NCBI RefSeq assembly: GCF_008728515.1
Contig: NW_022167625.1
Coordinates: 124,001-188,000, forward strand
Length of the DNA: 64,000 nucleotides
Source of the DNA: Papio anubis
Taxonomy: Eukaryota; Chordata; Mammalia; Primates; Cercopithecidae
Direction of reading: 5' to 3'
Part shown: positions 1 to 12,335 of the stretch, piece after piece
Position numbering within the stretch: the stretch's first letter is position 1
Layout: every line of letters begins with the position of its first letter
Notes under the pieces: generated by a model
The model's database searches: none
Told to the model about the DNA's origin: nothing
Seen by the model: only the letters and a program-made list of their open reading frames with translations
Program-made: the position numbers and the translations under genes

Positions 1-3000
1 CCTCAGGGTGCCATTGATTGGTGGCCATGTGTTTGTGCCCGATAGACTGTGAAATGGTGTGTTGCTACACGGCTGTGTTGCACCTGCGCCCCACCGAGGT
101 GATTGATTGGTTTGGTCATGTGGAATGTTCCCATCTGGTCTGCAGTAATGTGTTTTTTTTGTTGTTGTTGTTGTTGTTTTGTTTTTTTTTTTTTTTTCCA
201 TCTGTGAATAGCAAGTGCTGGCTGAATAGTTACAGCAAACAGTTTCAGAAGCCAAATAATCCTTTTCCTCTAAGAACAAATTGGGATATGAAGGAGTTTG
301 TTTTTGCGTACCTTGCCTTTAGGTAGTCGTTCTCCATCAGGTTCCTACTCCTTCTGTCTAGGATGTTATGTGCTTTTCTCTTTTTACCTATTTTTACCTC
401 CTCTTCATACTAGATTACACTTTCTGTATTTCTAATTTGTGCAAGTTTAAAGCAAAATCTGTTCTTTTTTGCTGTTTGCTGTTTTGATATGCCACTTGGA
501 GTGATTTGCAATTTTTTAAAAGATAGTTTCTGTGATTATAATTGGATTATCAGAGTACCGATGTATTTTTAAGCTTTCATTTAACCTCGCAAGAGTGGTG
601 GTTTATTTATTGAAAACTACTGATGTTGCAGTTTAAATGTCAAGAAATTATTTATTAGGTTCTTTTTTTAAAAGATTCTATAGTTATATTGGGCGGTCTT
701 GTTTGATATTTCTTAATCTTAGTCCTTTTTCATAATTGATCTATTCATTCCACCTAATGACTAATTACATATCAGAGCACATCATCAGCCACATTCATCA
801 TAGTAGAATGTAATAATCAATGACATTTCAACAAAGGAAAAAATAAATATGCAAATAAGGCCTCATTAACATTTGCATGAGTTGTTTGAATAATCACGTT
901 GCTGACAAGGCTGTAATTAACAGAAATTGATGCTGAGTTCAGTATTTGATAGTGTGTTTTCTCAGCGTTTTATTGTTGTCACTGCGGGGGCTGAAATGAA
1001 GTTCTGCTCTACTTGTACCTTGACTGGAATTTGATGTGCAGGGCTGTGCCAGGTACCAAAGGCTTCTGGGAGCCCTTGATTCATCTGTGACCTACACTTA
1101 ATGCATATAAAGATACTTTATTTAAATTACCTTATTTTTTAATGAAGCACCGTTAGATTTTAGCAATTATGAGAAAACTGTAGAAAGAAAACAAACATGA
1201 AAATTCAAATCATTCATTATTTTGCCAGAAATGGCTTATATGAATCAGATACAATTAAGACTTCAAGATTTAGATTTGCTCATACCATGGAAAATTGATG
1301 CCATTAATTTTTTTCTCTCTCTGTCTTAAATCTGGCCCAGTGGATCACTGTCAAGAGGTTGGAGCTTACTGTAATTGAAAATCACTTGCTTAGGGGAAAA
1401 AATCTAATTATGAAATGTACAGTTTGAGGGTTTTTGTGTGTTTTTTTTTTAATAGCTGTGCACTGCCACATTCCTCCTCCTTTTCCTGTACTGTTTCCTG
1501 TTTTTGTCATGGATATTAACTGAAATGCACTAAACACAATAAAGCTGTTTATGTCAGTTTTTTGGATGACTGCAAGTGCTGATTATAACAAGTTTAAGGA
1601 ATTTCCTTTGTTGAATGTGTACCCGTGCCATATGGCTCCACATGGAACATTAACTTGACAGGGATAATGGATTGTGGTATATGGAGACAATTTTGCCTGC
1701 AGCTTTACTATAACTCATTCTGGTTGGGGATCACAGGTTTATAGTATGGGATGCAGCAAACATCCAGATGGATTTACTTTACATAAAAGAGTTGCATTTA
1801 TTTTTATTTCCTTCCTGTAATTGGTAAAATAACTGTTTTTAAAAAATCAAAATATTAAAAAGTAAACGAAGGGAAAATTGTTAAAATGAAAACATGGATT
1901 CTGAGCACTTTTTTTGGTAAAATGCTACGAAAGAGACTATTTCTGTATATTTAGCACATTAAAAGCATGGTGTATATAAGGTGATACTGCTTTTGTCTTT
2001 ACAGTAGTATCCAAAATGAATTTTCCTCTCAAGATTAGAAAATTGTCTGTATCAACCTTACAGATGTTTCCGGTTTGTAAACATAAATGATCAAGCAGTG
2101 TCAATTATGAAATTATTTTAGTAATGCTTATTAAATAGTAGCCCTCTCTGAGATGAATTTGATTTGTAAGATTTGAGATAGAAAACCTTTTTTAAAAAGC
2201 ATCCAGTTTTTCTTTAACTGCAGTATATCACATGTAATAGAAGAAAAGGTTTGTTATTTTGCCAAGTGGTAATAAAGTTGCTGACTGTTGGCTTCTTTGT
2301 TTTATATGTATCCCTGTGAAAGTTACTCTTAATTTATCTGGTGGAAATAAGAAAACTAAAAGCCACTTTGGCAAAATGATCAGTGTAACGAAAGGCTAGT
2401 TACCTAGAATGCTTAAATACATTGTTGTTAAGAACTGAGATCTATTCTAGCTCTGTTAGAGGGGAAAAAAATCTGGAATTTTTTTTCATGAAATGAGCTT
2501 GTAATGCCAAAAAATAAAAAATAAAAAATAACTAGCTGACTTGGTTATTTTCACTTTCTTTTTAAATAATTTAGATCTTCATTTATCTTCTACTCTGTAT
2601 TTAGGTGGAATATAGAGCTGATGTCATCAGTTAAATAATGTGGAAATCTATAATGTATCTAAATAAAATCATTGATCTATAATATTGATCTACAGTGTCC
2701 TTGACACATTAGGTAATGTGCTGTCTCTGAGCACAGTAGATAAAGACAGCTATTCCTTGCAGCTTCTAAACACTAAAAATTGCTGACATCTTTGCAAGTT
2801 TATTTTGAGTACCTGGGACATACACAGAAGTCAAAGGCCAAGCTTTTTAACCATCTTTGCTGTGTCAAAAAACACTGGAAGTGGGAAGGAAACTAGGCTG
2901 GGAAGCCATGTGGAACACCATGCTTTCTTTTTTTTTCTTTGCTCTTGGGAGACATTTGCTCTTTATTCCTCTTATGAAGTCACAGTGGCCTATCATAACT

Positions 3001-3255
3001 ATGAATTAAATGTTTGAACATAAAAACAATAATTCCCATGACTTAAGTCACAGCTTTTAACAGATCAACGTATATTTCTTATTTCTACATTCCAAGGTAT
3101 GAAAAATAGCTGTCAGTTTCTAGTGTGTTATCTCACACTAATACGTATAAAGGAAATATGTGAACTTTCCCTCAAAGAAACAATAAAATTTTCAGAGACA
3201 TCAAAATAAGTATTTTAGATTTGAAGATCCCTTTTCCTCCATTTTGTAATAGATG
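1..3255. other. Repeat-poor intron segment with possible regulatory sequence
   Basis: TCF12 intron upstream of the first exon seen here. No Alu, L1 or MIR is recognised. Simple-sequence spots are a GTT run plus poly-T at about 156-197 and an AAAAAT run near 2508-2530. It is AT-rich with many TAATTA-like and octamer-like words, most densely at about 780-960. AATAAA words near 1540 and 2270 look like polyadenylation signals, but no open reading frame or exon accompanies them. I recognise no gene. Confidence 0.6.
849..878. promoter_or_regulatory. Inverted pair of POU octamer motifs
   Basis: ATGCAAAT at 849-856 and its exact reverse complement ATTTGCAT at 871-878 face each other across 14 bases. 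TAATTA-type words follow at about 914. The octamer is the classical POU-factor (OCT1/OCT2 type) site. That this pair is functional is inference from arrangement and from the lack of repeats around it. Confidence 0.3.
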
Positions 3256-3524
3256 TTTTCTTTTTTTGAGACAAAGTCTCACTCTCACCCAGGCTGGAGT
3301 GCAGTGTTGCTATCATGCCTCATGGCAGCCTCTACATCCCAAGCTCAAGTGATCCTCGCACCTGAGTCTCCTGAGTAGCTGGGACTACCACACTGAGCTA
3401 ATTTTTATAGAAATAGAATTTCCCATGTTGCCCAGGCTGGTCTTGAACTCCTAGACTCAAGTCATCTGCCTTTGTTGTCCTCCCAGTATGCTGGAATCAC
3501 AGACAATAGACAATAGCCCCTGCT
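3256..3524 (-). mobile_element. AluJ-like SINE
   Basis: Antisense Alu: poly-T, GAGACAAAGTCTCACTC, CCCAGGCTGGAGTG, GTAGCTGGGACTA and CCCAGGCTGGTCTTGAACTCC in order. It is strongly diverged, and its last 40 bases are degenerate. A younger Alu is inserted at its distal end. Confidence 0.9.
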
Positions 3525-3534
3525 CCTGGCAGTG

Positions 3535-3832
3535 CTTTTTTTTTTTTTTTTTTTTTTTGAGACGGAGTTTCGCTCTGTCTCCCAGGCTGGAGTGCAGTGG
3601 CGTGATCTCGGCTTACTGCAAGCTCTGCCTCCAGGGTTCACGCCATTTTCCTGTCTCAGCCTCCCGAGTAGCTGGGACTACAGGCGCCCACGCTGGCTAA
3701 TTTTTTGTATTTTTTAGTAGAGATGGGATTTCACCGTGTTAGCCAGGACGGTCTTGATCTCCTACCTTCGTGATCCACCCGCCTCGGCCTCCCAAAGTGC
3801 TGGGATTACAGGCGTGAGCCACCGCACCCGGC
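3535..3832 (-). mobile_element. AluY-like SINE, full length
   Basis: Antisense Alu with a 20-T tail, GAGACGGAGTTTCGCTCTGTC and the GTTAGCCAGGACGGTCTTGATCTCC block typical of AluY. TSD CCTGGCAGTG is seen at 3525-3534 and 3833-3842, so the insertion is intact and lies at the end of the older Alu. Confidence 0.95.
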
Positions 3833-3842
3833 CCTGGCAGTG

Positions 3843-4303
3843 TTTCTTAATGTGATACCCAGCATTGCTTATAAATTAAGCACATTTTCCCCCATGTATT
3901 TTAAATACTGTAATTTACAAAGAATGTGTTAATGAATAATGAAATTTTTTTCCACTTTGGTAAAAGTTTGACACAGGTATAAAGGGCTTATATTATATTA
4001 AAAAATATCTATGATATTCAAACAAAATATTTTAGAAGTTACTCATCTAAATTGCCTAAAATATTATTTCTAAAAATATCTGTGGATTAACTGAGAATGT
4101 AGGAAGAGTGGTAGGGTTTAATACATTTTAACTATTGGTATTTGGTTGTGATGGCATTGCTTCCATAATACAGTGACTCTGCAACTGCTATCTAGATTTG
4201 TTTCACTTGTGGAGTGTAATAATTTGCAAATGTTTTGTTTATTTTTATATTGGCAGAGATTATAATTCTGAGGTACTATGCTTATAAGAAAGACTTAATT
4301 TAA
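3843..4303. other. Intron, no feature seen
   Basis: AT-rich TCF12 intron between two Alus. No repeat family, exon or RNA gene is recognised. Confidence 0.5.
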
Positions 4304-4312
4304 AGAATATTA

Positions 4313-4607
4313 GGTCGGGCATGGTGGCTCATGCCTGTAATCCCAGCACTTTGAGAGGCCGAGGCTGGCAGATCACGAGATCATGAGTTCGAGACCAGCC
4401 TGGCCAACCAGGTGAAACCCTGTCTCTACTAAAAAGACAAAAATTAGCTGGCGTGGTAGCAGCTACCTGTAATCCCAGCTACTCGAGAGGCTGAGGCAGA
4501 AGAATCATTTGAACCTAGGAGGTGGAGGTTGCAGTGAGCCAAGATTGCACCATTGTGCACTCTACCCTGGCTGAGAGTGAGACTCCATCTCAAAAGAAAA
4601 AAAAAAT
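4313..4607 (+). mobile_element. AluS-like SINE, full length
   Basis: Sense Alu starting GGTCGGGCATGGTGGCTCATG with both arms and an A-rich tail. TSD AGAATATTA at 4304-4312 and 4608-4616. Confidence 0.95.
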
Positions 4608-4616
4608 AGAATATTA

Positions 4617-6560
4617 CCACAAGTTCTACTTATTCTTCTCTTTTCAGTGGCCCGTCCTTAAGCCAGTTCTCTCCTTGGTAGAGAACAAAGACAGGCAAAA
4701 GAGAAGAATTTCCAGTTTTTCCATTTTACTTTTACTTGTTAATATCACTGATGGCTAAATATTTCATGAAATTAAACTTTGATGCTCATGTCTAAAATGA
4801 CACTTCAGCATTAACTAAATATTTCTGTTTTTCATGTTTTTTCAGTTAACACAGCTTCTCTACAGCTGAGCCTGGGTTTCAGTGTTTAAATCAGATCTTG
4901 GAAGAAGCTTTCTCTAAGATTGGAATGTGCCTTATCTTAAAGCCTTCTTCTGTTACCCTGTTAACCATTCCTGGCTTAAAACCTTCAGAAGTCATGGGAT
5001 GTGCGTTTGCTTGGGCAGTCTGCTGCCTCCAGTGGAAATTTAGGCAACTGCTATGTCTATTCCAGACAAGTACTTTACAGATAATCAGATCTGTTTCCTA
5101 TCTAACCATAGGAAAAGTGTAAAGCTTAGATGGGTAATTCATATATTCCACTTTATAAGCCATTCTAGCAGCCAGTTGTAGGAAGATAGTAGCTGTTTGT
5201 TTTCAAAATGACTTACTCTCAAAAGAATTCATTTGGGGACAGTTAAAATAAGGCAACAGGCAGAAAGAGGTAGAGCTAGAAGAGGCCTAACTATGTTTAT
5301 TGGGGTTAATGGATAAAAATCAAATGACCAGGTATTTTCATTATAAACCATTATATAGTCATTTCTTTTTTAAGCACATGCTACCAATTGATGTTTTCAG
5401 TTAAATGAAGAGTTTTGCTGTTACTAAATGATCAAAATTTCAGGTTTAGAATATTGTAACTAATATTTCTGAAACAGAAAAATTTAAGTAAGTGAATATA
5501 TGATTATATTAACCAGTAGCTGAGATCATTTACTTATTTCAGTTGGAACCTTGAGCTAAAATTAAGCTTTGTACATAATTCCAGTTCCAGAAAGGACCTT
5601 GAGAGGTCCTCTAGATAAGATCATATTTAGACTCTCCCAAACACATTAATCTATAATTTAGACAAAATTAATCTCAGTCAGTCTCAGTCTGTTTTTCTCT
5701 GTCCCTTCTCACCTCTCCTTGACTTCTCTTTTTCTGGTTACTCTTCCTTTTCCAATATCCTTTCCTCTTGCTCTCGTAATCTCGTAAGCTCTGTCCCCTT
5801 ACTTTTCTCTGCTTTAAAATTTCTTACTCGTGTGTACCACAAGAATGATGGTCTTTTATAATCCATTTTATGGCTATTAATTACATACACTAAATTTTCA
5901 AAGCAAAGACCTAATGTTCTATTGTATAGATGTTTCAGAAATTGTCATACATATAACTAGATTTCAGCTGCCTGTTGCTATCCATCCCTAAACAGTTTAA
6001 GGGTGTTAGCAGTGATTCTGATAATTGGAAGCACAAGATAGATTCTCTAGACTATGCAAACTTTAGTGAATCTTAGCCCTTTTCCCTGGAAAAATTAATA
6101 GTATCACTCATTACATAGGGCTTTGCTCCTGCATAACTAAACCTCCAGGGAGATCTTCCAGGTTCCTAGCCATCACCTTTATTTGCAAACACTAAAAAAT
6201 CTCTAATGTTTACTACTTTAAACCAAGAAAAAAAATTTAGAGCATTATAGCTGTGGCCTGCACTCGTAGAAAAAGTATGCTTGCACTAATGTTTAGGGGC
6301 TAGGAATATTTAAGCATTTGCTATGACACTCAAGAAAAAAGTAATAGTACCAAAAAAGCTTTATGTTTTCATTCTTTAATTTCCATAATCTCCCTATAGA
6401 AGATCGGGAAATTACAGTAAGCCAAAAAAGGAGACAGTAAACTTCATTCACTCACAGTCCTATGATTCAGTTATTATCAGTATTAACACTTGGAGTATAG
6501 TAGATGCCCTCTTTCCCACAGGAATCGGACAGGCAATTTGCCATTTAATTAACAATAGTT
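4617..6560. other. Intron, mostly unique sequence
   Basis: AT-rich TCF12 intron with a pyrimidine-rich stretch at about 5690-5830. No exon or clear repeat is recognised. Small open frames at 4522 and 4898 have no coding character. Confidence 0.5.
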
Positions 6561-6564
6561 TATT

Positions 6565-6955
6565 CCTCAAAAAAATCAAACATAATTACCATATGATCCA
6601 GCAATATTACTTCCAGGTACATACCCAAAAGAATTGAAAGCCGGATCTTTAAGAGACATTTGTACACCTATGTTCATATCAGCATTATTCCCAGTTAACC
6701 AAAAGATGAAAGTAACCAAATGTCTGTTGGTGGATGAATGGATAAACAAAATGTGGTATATGCATACAACAGAATATTATTGAGCCTTAAAAAGAAAGGA
6801 AATTCTGACACATACCATAACATGGATGAGTCTTGATAATATCCTAATTGAATGAATATGCTAAGTGAAATAAATCAGTCATAAAAAGACAAATACTTTA
6901 TGATTCCATTTCTGTGAAGTACCTAGAGTAGTCAGATTCATAAAGACAGGTTATC
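6565..6955 (+). mobile_element. Old L1 3'-end fragment
   Basis: The run from ACCATATGATCCAGCAAT, through TACCCAAAAGAATTGAAAG and TGGATGAATGGATAAACAAA, to ATTCCATTTCTGTGAAG is the usual ORF2 C-terminal/3' UTR sequence of mammalian-wide L1s, sense strand. It is 5'-truncated and heavily mutated. Confidence 0.85.
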
Positions 6956-7014
6956 GGGATCAGAAAGAACCTTAAAAGGTTCATCATCCAACAACTCTTG
7001 AGTATTTTAATCTC

Positions 7015-7140
7015 CTTTTATTCAACAAATATTTATAGATCATGTGCTAAGTGCCAGACATTATACTAAGGACTAGGGAAACAAAGGAAACAAGTTTGAT
7101 AAGGTTCCTGCATTCATAGATCTAAGGCCTAATAGTAAAG
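7015..7140 (+). repeat. Ancient interspersed repeat relic
   Basis: TTCAACAAATATTTATAGATC, then a GTGCCAGACATTATACTAAG block and a CCTGCATTCATAGA block, fits a common mammalian-wide repeat 3' end (old L1 class in my recollection). Family is uncertain. Confidence 0.45.
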
Positions 7141-7187
7141 CCTTCCATCACTTAGGGCCTGCTGATTACAAAGTGCCATTTAATTAT

Positions 7188-7390
7188 TACAGATAGCATT
7201 TATTTAAGTATTTGTTTGGGACACATAGTGGGCTAAGCTTTTGTGTATATTTTTGCATTAAATTCAAATTCTATGAGATACAAACTATTTTATATTTGAG
7301 GAAACTGATGCTGAGGTAATTGGTTTGCACAGGATTGAACAATTTACATTTGCTGCAAACCCAGGTCTATCTGACTCTGCAGTTTGATTT
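7188..7390 (+). mobile_element. MIR SINE
   Basis: Sense MIR core: ATAGCATTTATTTAAG, then a GAGGAAACTGATGCTGAGG block and AACCCAGGTCTATCTGACTC. Ancient and diverged. Confidence 0.75.
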
Positions 7391-7901
7391 TAACCAGTAT
7401 ATTATGACCTCTGACCTCAAGTTCAGTACTTCCCTTTTTTTGCCTTTTTGCATGCCTTTACAACTCTGTTAAGGTATTGTCCCATCTGTGCTTTGAACAT
7501 CTCTAATAATGTAATACTCTCTCTCTCTCAAGGTACTTATCTTATCTTTGGATATCTCTGGTAGGTCTTTATGATGTGTTTTTAAAAAATCAGTCTCTCT
7601 AGAATTTTCCCACTTTGGTCCCAGCTATGTTTTGAGGATCACACCAAACAATGACAACCAGCCCTTCAGACATTTAAATCAGGCTATCACCTTTTTTCTC
7701 CAGAAATACTTCTCCACTAGTATGAAATCCTGTGATTTCAAATGTATTTGTTTTCTTAGTCACTGTCCGTGAACAAGTTTTAGATTGCTTGTATTGTTCT
7801 TACTGTGGCCCCAGATAGTGATGCATTTTCTCCAGATGTGGAGAAATGACAGCAAACACTCTTCAGTGAAAGTGGTAAAAGCAGACATTAACTAACCATT
7901 C
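7391..7901. other. Intron, no feature seen
   Basis: TCF12 intron. A short CT repeat lies near 7519-7530. No gene or clear repeat is recognised. Confidence 0.45.
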
Positions 7902-7914
7902 CCCACTCACTGTT

Positions 7915-8219
7915 TGATGGATGGATGGATGGATTGATTAAGATGGGGTTTCGCTCTTGTTGCCCAGACTGGAGTGCAGTGTCGCGATTTCTATTCACCG
8001 CAACCTCCGCCTCCCAGGTTCAAGTAATTCTCCTGCCTCAGCCTCGCAAGTAGCTGGGATTACAGGCATGCGCCACCACGCCCGGTTAATTTTGAATTTT
8101 TAGTAGAGATGGGATTTCTCCATGTTGGTCAGGCTCGTCTCAAACTCCCGACCTCAGGTGATCCGCCCACCTTGTCCTCCCGAAGTGCTGGGTTTACAGG
8201 CATGAGCCACTGCGCCCAG
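7915..8219 (-). mobile_element. AluS-like SINE with a GATG-repeat tail
   Basis: Antisense Alu flanked by TSD CCCACTCACTGTT (7902-7914 and 8220-8232). Where poly-T is expected there is instead TGATGGATGGATGGATGG at 7915-7932, so the tail has become a tetranucleotide microsatellite. Confidence 0.93.
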
Positions 8220-8222
8220 CCC

Positions 8223-9520
8223 ACTCACTGTTGTTTTTAATTAAAGTAGCAATTATTTCACTGGAAATAGCTAAAAAATTTGCAACTCAGAAAAGAACTA
8301 TCTTTTCCTTTTAAATTATGTGGACCTTATAATTCTGCATTCAAGTATCAGAAATCAGTCAGCCTAGGCACATCTCCCTTAATTTGCAGTGACAGATCAC
8401 AGAGGGGCAGTTGCTATAGGTAGGTAGGAACAGGAAGATTAGATAGATTGTGGAAAGGTTAGGCAAAAATTTAGGAAGTCTTGGTTGAAGAGTATTTCAA
8501 CCTTGAATGACACAAAGGGAAGAAACACAAACTGGAGGAATAGTTTGGGTGTTTAATAGTTCAAGGGAGAAAGAGTATAGCTACATTCCTTGGTTTTGTG
8601 CAGCACTCTCTTAGAAGCCAGTAATCACAGCAAAAACAAGAGGAAGTGAGATAAAAGCTTCTGTGCAGAAGAGCATGGATGTGAATTGATTATATCAGGA
8701 TTTACTCATACTGTTATAGATAGATAGATAGATAGACATAGAAAGACAGATATAACCATGTTGTGTATATATATGTATGTGTATGTATATGGATATGTAT
8801 ATACAGATTTCCTCAGCTGTGTTCACTCAAAGAACCTGAGAGTTGCAAAACCCCAGTATCAGTATATCAGTGTCCTCTTCTAGTGTCCAGATCTTGGTTT
8901 CAGCATACCATTCTCCACCAGAAGGAACCAGGGCTTCTTGGAGAAATGACTGATTGTAGAGCTGAGGCAGGGAGAGTGCAAGATGAGCCTGGAGCAGCAT
9001 CTTGTTATTCTGGAAAGGAAGGATGTGCTCAAAGAATGATGATGAATTGTTAGAAGGTTACAAAAGCCAGGCTAAAGGGGCTCCCACTGGCCAAATCTGT
9101 ACATTTCAAACAACAAAATAAATAGTGATAGTAATAGGTTTATAATTCTTTGAATAAAGTAGGAAACTATGAGTCTGTGCCGTTATGTAAACTGTGCTGA
9201 TAAATGAATAAAGTTTTATGAGAAATAGAATTTTTACCTAGTCTCAAAATACCTTCTCACAAAATGCTTATCAACTATAGTGGGAAAAGGTAACTTTTCA
9301 GTTGAGGAGCCTTGGCAGACACCACCTTTATGAAGTGGTCGATTTAACATCAATAATGGAATAATTCAGATTCATGTGCCACCTAACAGGGTGCATTGAG
9401 AACACAGCATAATTTCTGTGTTACTCTTTCCAATCTAATCTTAAGGAAATACCATGCAAAATAAATTGAGGGACATTCTAAGCTACAGTATCAAGGATGC
9501 AAAAGTCAAGAAAGTTAAAG
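8223..9520. other. Intron with two small microsatellites
   Basis: Unique-looking TCF12 intron. It contains a GATA run at about 8716-8736 and a TATG/TGTA-rich tract at about 8763-8803. The open frame at 8763 starts in the microsatellite and is not credible. Confidence 0.5.
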
Positions 9521-9524
9521 AGAA

Positions 9525-9772
9525 AGAATAAGACTAGCATTTGATAACACAATGTGACTGCACTTAATAAAGTAATTGTAAGTTTTAAAATAACTAAAAG
9601 TATATTTGGACTGATAGTATGTAACACAAAGTATAAATGCTTGAGGTGATGGATACCCAATTTACCCTGACATTATTATTATGCATTGTCTACCTGTACC
9701 AAAATATCTTATGTACCTCATAAATATATACACCTATTATGTACCCCCCATCCCCCGCCAAAAAAAAAGAAG
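9525..9772 (+). mobile_element. Old L1 3' UTR fragment
   Basis: TTTTAAAATAACTAAAAG, GTAACACAAAGTATAAATGC, GGTGATGGATACCC, CATAAATATATACACC and TATGTACCCCCCA, then an A-tail, are the terminal 3' UTR of L1MA/L1MB-type elements, sense. Confidence 0.8.
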
Positions 9773-11171
9773 TAAAGCTAATGCACGATTCTGAACTTGG
9801 TCCTTTTGTTAAAGGACATTATTGAGACATTTGGAAAAATTCAAATAGGGTCTGAAAATAGTAATGTATAAATGTTAATTAGATGATTCTGATGGTTCTA
9901 TCATGCTTATTTGTACAATATACATCAGCACATACACACCAAAGTGTTTGTGGGTGGTAGAGCATCATGTCTGCTGTTTATTCTCAAAAATAACTAAGGG
10001 GAGAAAGTTTCATTTACTAACAACTTTTTTGTAAGCTTGGGACATTTTAAAAATTAAACCAAAACAGCAACAAAAAGGGTTGTTTTGTACCTGAATGTGG
10101 AAATCTCAGTGTCAGGATATTTAAAAAATGGATTTTGTATTCCATGTATAGAGAAGGAAAAAAAATTTTAGGTTTTAAGCTGAGTTTTAGGTTTTCTCAC
10201 TGGGGCCCTGAAAATTTGTGTGGCAATAGGTTAACAAGAGAAAGACAAGCAGAGATTTATTCGTATGTGCATTGCATATACACATGAGTGTACCCAGAGA
10301 TGAGTTACTCAAAAGGCTGTTTAAAATTTGGAGTTTGTATACCTAACTTGGTGGAGGAAAGAGAGGGGAAAGTAAGGGCACTTATGGTAAGCAAATGACT
10401 TTTTATAAAAATAATTGGGTCTTCAGGATAATAGATTGAAGATAGGCTACTTTGTGTCAGTGTCTCTCTGGGTGTGGTGCTGACTTCTGTCTTCAGGAAG
10501 AGAGATTAGAGTTCCTCCTGGGGAGGGTTTTTATGACAATTGAGTTCTTTTAGGAGGCTCTGCTTTTAGGCAGATGAGGATTTCAGAAATTGAAATGCCT
10601 TCAGCACAAAATAATTCTTATGCCAAAGTGGAATATTTTAGGATAGCATATCCTGATCCACCTTCACATGCACTGGGAAACTTTTATTAGTTTTTGAACA
10701 ATGGAATGTAATGATGAAGGTGTTCTGGTATGGATAGATGGGAGCAAAGAGAAACTAGAGGCAGGGGTATCAGTTGGGAGGCAAATGCTTATGTGTTCAT
10801 CCACAGGTATCTAAACCAAGATTGTGATTGTTATGGGCAGAAAGAAAGGGATAGATACGAGGCACATACTAAGGATTATCTTTTGGAATTTGTTAACTCT
10901 TAAAATGAAAGTGACAGAAAGAGAAATAGATGATGCGTAGTACAAATAAGTTTACATTCTGGACCAGAAAAGGGCATATTCCTGAACTTACTTGAAAATA
11001 ATTTGATGACATCTTACTGTTTAATGTAAATGCTTTTAATGTAAATAAGTAGCATTTAATTATATAAATTACTTAGAGTTCTTACACTTTATAGGCTTTG
11101 TTTTCTTATACTTGTGTTCCTATACTTCTGACTGTTTTGTACTGATGATTGGATAAGTCAAATCATCAAAT
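9773..11171. other. Intron; 10190-10665 probably an unclassified old repeat
   Basis: TCF12 intron. The block from about 10190 to 10665 (CTCACTGGGGCCCTGAAAAT ... CTGATCCACCTT) has the feel of an old interspersed repeat, possibly an LTR or DNA element, but I cannot name the family. The rest is unique AT-rich sequence without exons. Confidence 0.4.
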
Positions 11172-11182
11172 GACCTAACTTC

Positions 11183-11439
11183 ATTTTTTTTTCCCCTCTC
11201 TTTTTGAGACGGGTTCTCACTCTGTAGCCCAGGCTGGAGTGTGGTAGCACACTCTCAGCTCACTGCAACCTCCGCCTCCTGAGCCTAAGCGATCCTCCCA
11301 CCTCAGCCTCCCAAGTAGCTGGGACTACAGTCACACATCATGTTGCCTAGGGTGGTCTTGAAGTCCTGAGCACTAGAGATCCACCTGCCTCAACCTCCCA
11401 AAGTGGTGGGATTACAAACATGAGCCACTATGCCTGGCA
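11183..11439 (-). mobile_element. AluJ-like SINE with internal deletion
   Basis: Antisense Alu lacking the middle A-rich block (GGGACTACAG runs straight into GTTGCCTAGGGTGG). TSD GACCTAACTTC (11172-11182) against GACCTGACTTC (11440-11450). Confidence 0.93.
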
Positions 11440-11642
11440 GACCTGACTTCTTTGTGCACATGTTATATGGGATACTTCACATGCATGAATTCTTTTAAAG
11501 ATTTTCGCTTATCTGTAAGGAATATACTATATACTACATCCTTTTAAAAATATTTTTTCTATATTAAATACAATGTTTATTGTAGAAAATCAAAATATGG
11601 ATGAGCCAGAAAATAAGAACATCCTTTATTTAAGAACATTTA

Positions 11643-11947
11643 GGCCGGGCGCGGTGGCTCAAGCCTGTAATCCCAGCACTTTGGGAGGCCGAGATGGGCG
11701 GATCACGAGGTCAGGAGATCGAGACCATCCTGGCTAACATGGTGAAACCCCGTCTCTACTAAGAAATACAAAAAATAGCCGGGCGAGGTGGCGGGCGCCT
11801 GTAGTCCCAGCTACTCGGGAGGCTGAGGCCGGAGAATGGCGTGAACCCGGGAGGCGGAGCTTGTAGTGAGCTGAGATCCGGCCACTGCACTCCAGCCTGG
11901 GCTACAGAGCGAGACTCCGTCTCAAAAAAAAAAAAAAAAAAAAAAAA
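11643..11947 (+). mobile_element. Young AluY of Old World monkey (YR) type
   Basis: Near-consensus sense Alu with long A-tail and perfect TSD AAGAACATTTA (11632-11642, 11948-11958). Variants GGCTCAAGCCTG, GGCGAGGTGGCGGGCGCC, GAGATCCGGCCACTGC and GGGCTACAGAGC are, from recall, typical of cercopithecid AluYR copies and support the species assignment. Confidence 0.95.
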
Positions 11948-12111
11948 AAGAACATTTAAACATCTTAATAAGAACATTTCTGTATGTCCAGGGCTACTGT
12001 GCTGCTTTAGTCTTCTGCTCTCAAGTTATTCTGCAGGATACTCTATCCATAGCTAATGTTGGGAGAAAGGCAATCTAATTAAGCTTATTTACATTAATGA
12101 GTATTGGTAAT

Positions 12112-12335
12112 GTGTTATAGTACAGAGAACATAGGATTTGGAATCAGAACCTGAATCTTAGCAATGTGCTCAGCCTTCACTACATTTATGAGCTTGGGTA
12201 TAGTCACTGAGGTTGACCTCAGTGATTCTCATTTATAAATGATTTCTCATTTATAAAATGGGAATAATAAAACTTGATTATCAAGGGATTGGTGAATGTG
12301 AAATAAGATAGAAAATGCATAGTAAATGTAGTTTG
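12112..12335 (-). mobile_element. MIR SINE (antisense)
   Basis: Reverse MIR: GGATTTGGAATCAGAACCTG, then TTATGAGCTTGGGTATAGTC, TTTATAAAATGGGAATAATA and the TGAAATAAGATAGAAAATGC block. Confidence 0.8.

Noticed and set aside
1..2600. The first 2.6 kb as the 3' UTR of another gene, because of AATAAA words near 1540 and 2270
   Set aside because: No coding end, exon or recognisable transcript accompanies it. AATAAA is common in AT-rich introns, and the position within TCF12 explains it as intron.
3488..3717. Frames with FFFFFETEFRSVSQAGVQW-like peptides here and at many other places
   Set aside because: This is the standard translation of antisense Alu sequence, not a protein-coding gene.
7015..7140. 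A separate exon or regulatory element at this AT-rich block
   Set aside because: It fits a dispersed ancient repeat better and has no splice signals.
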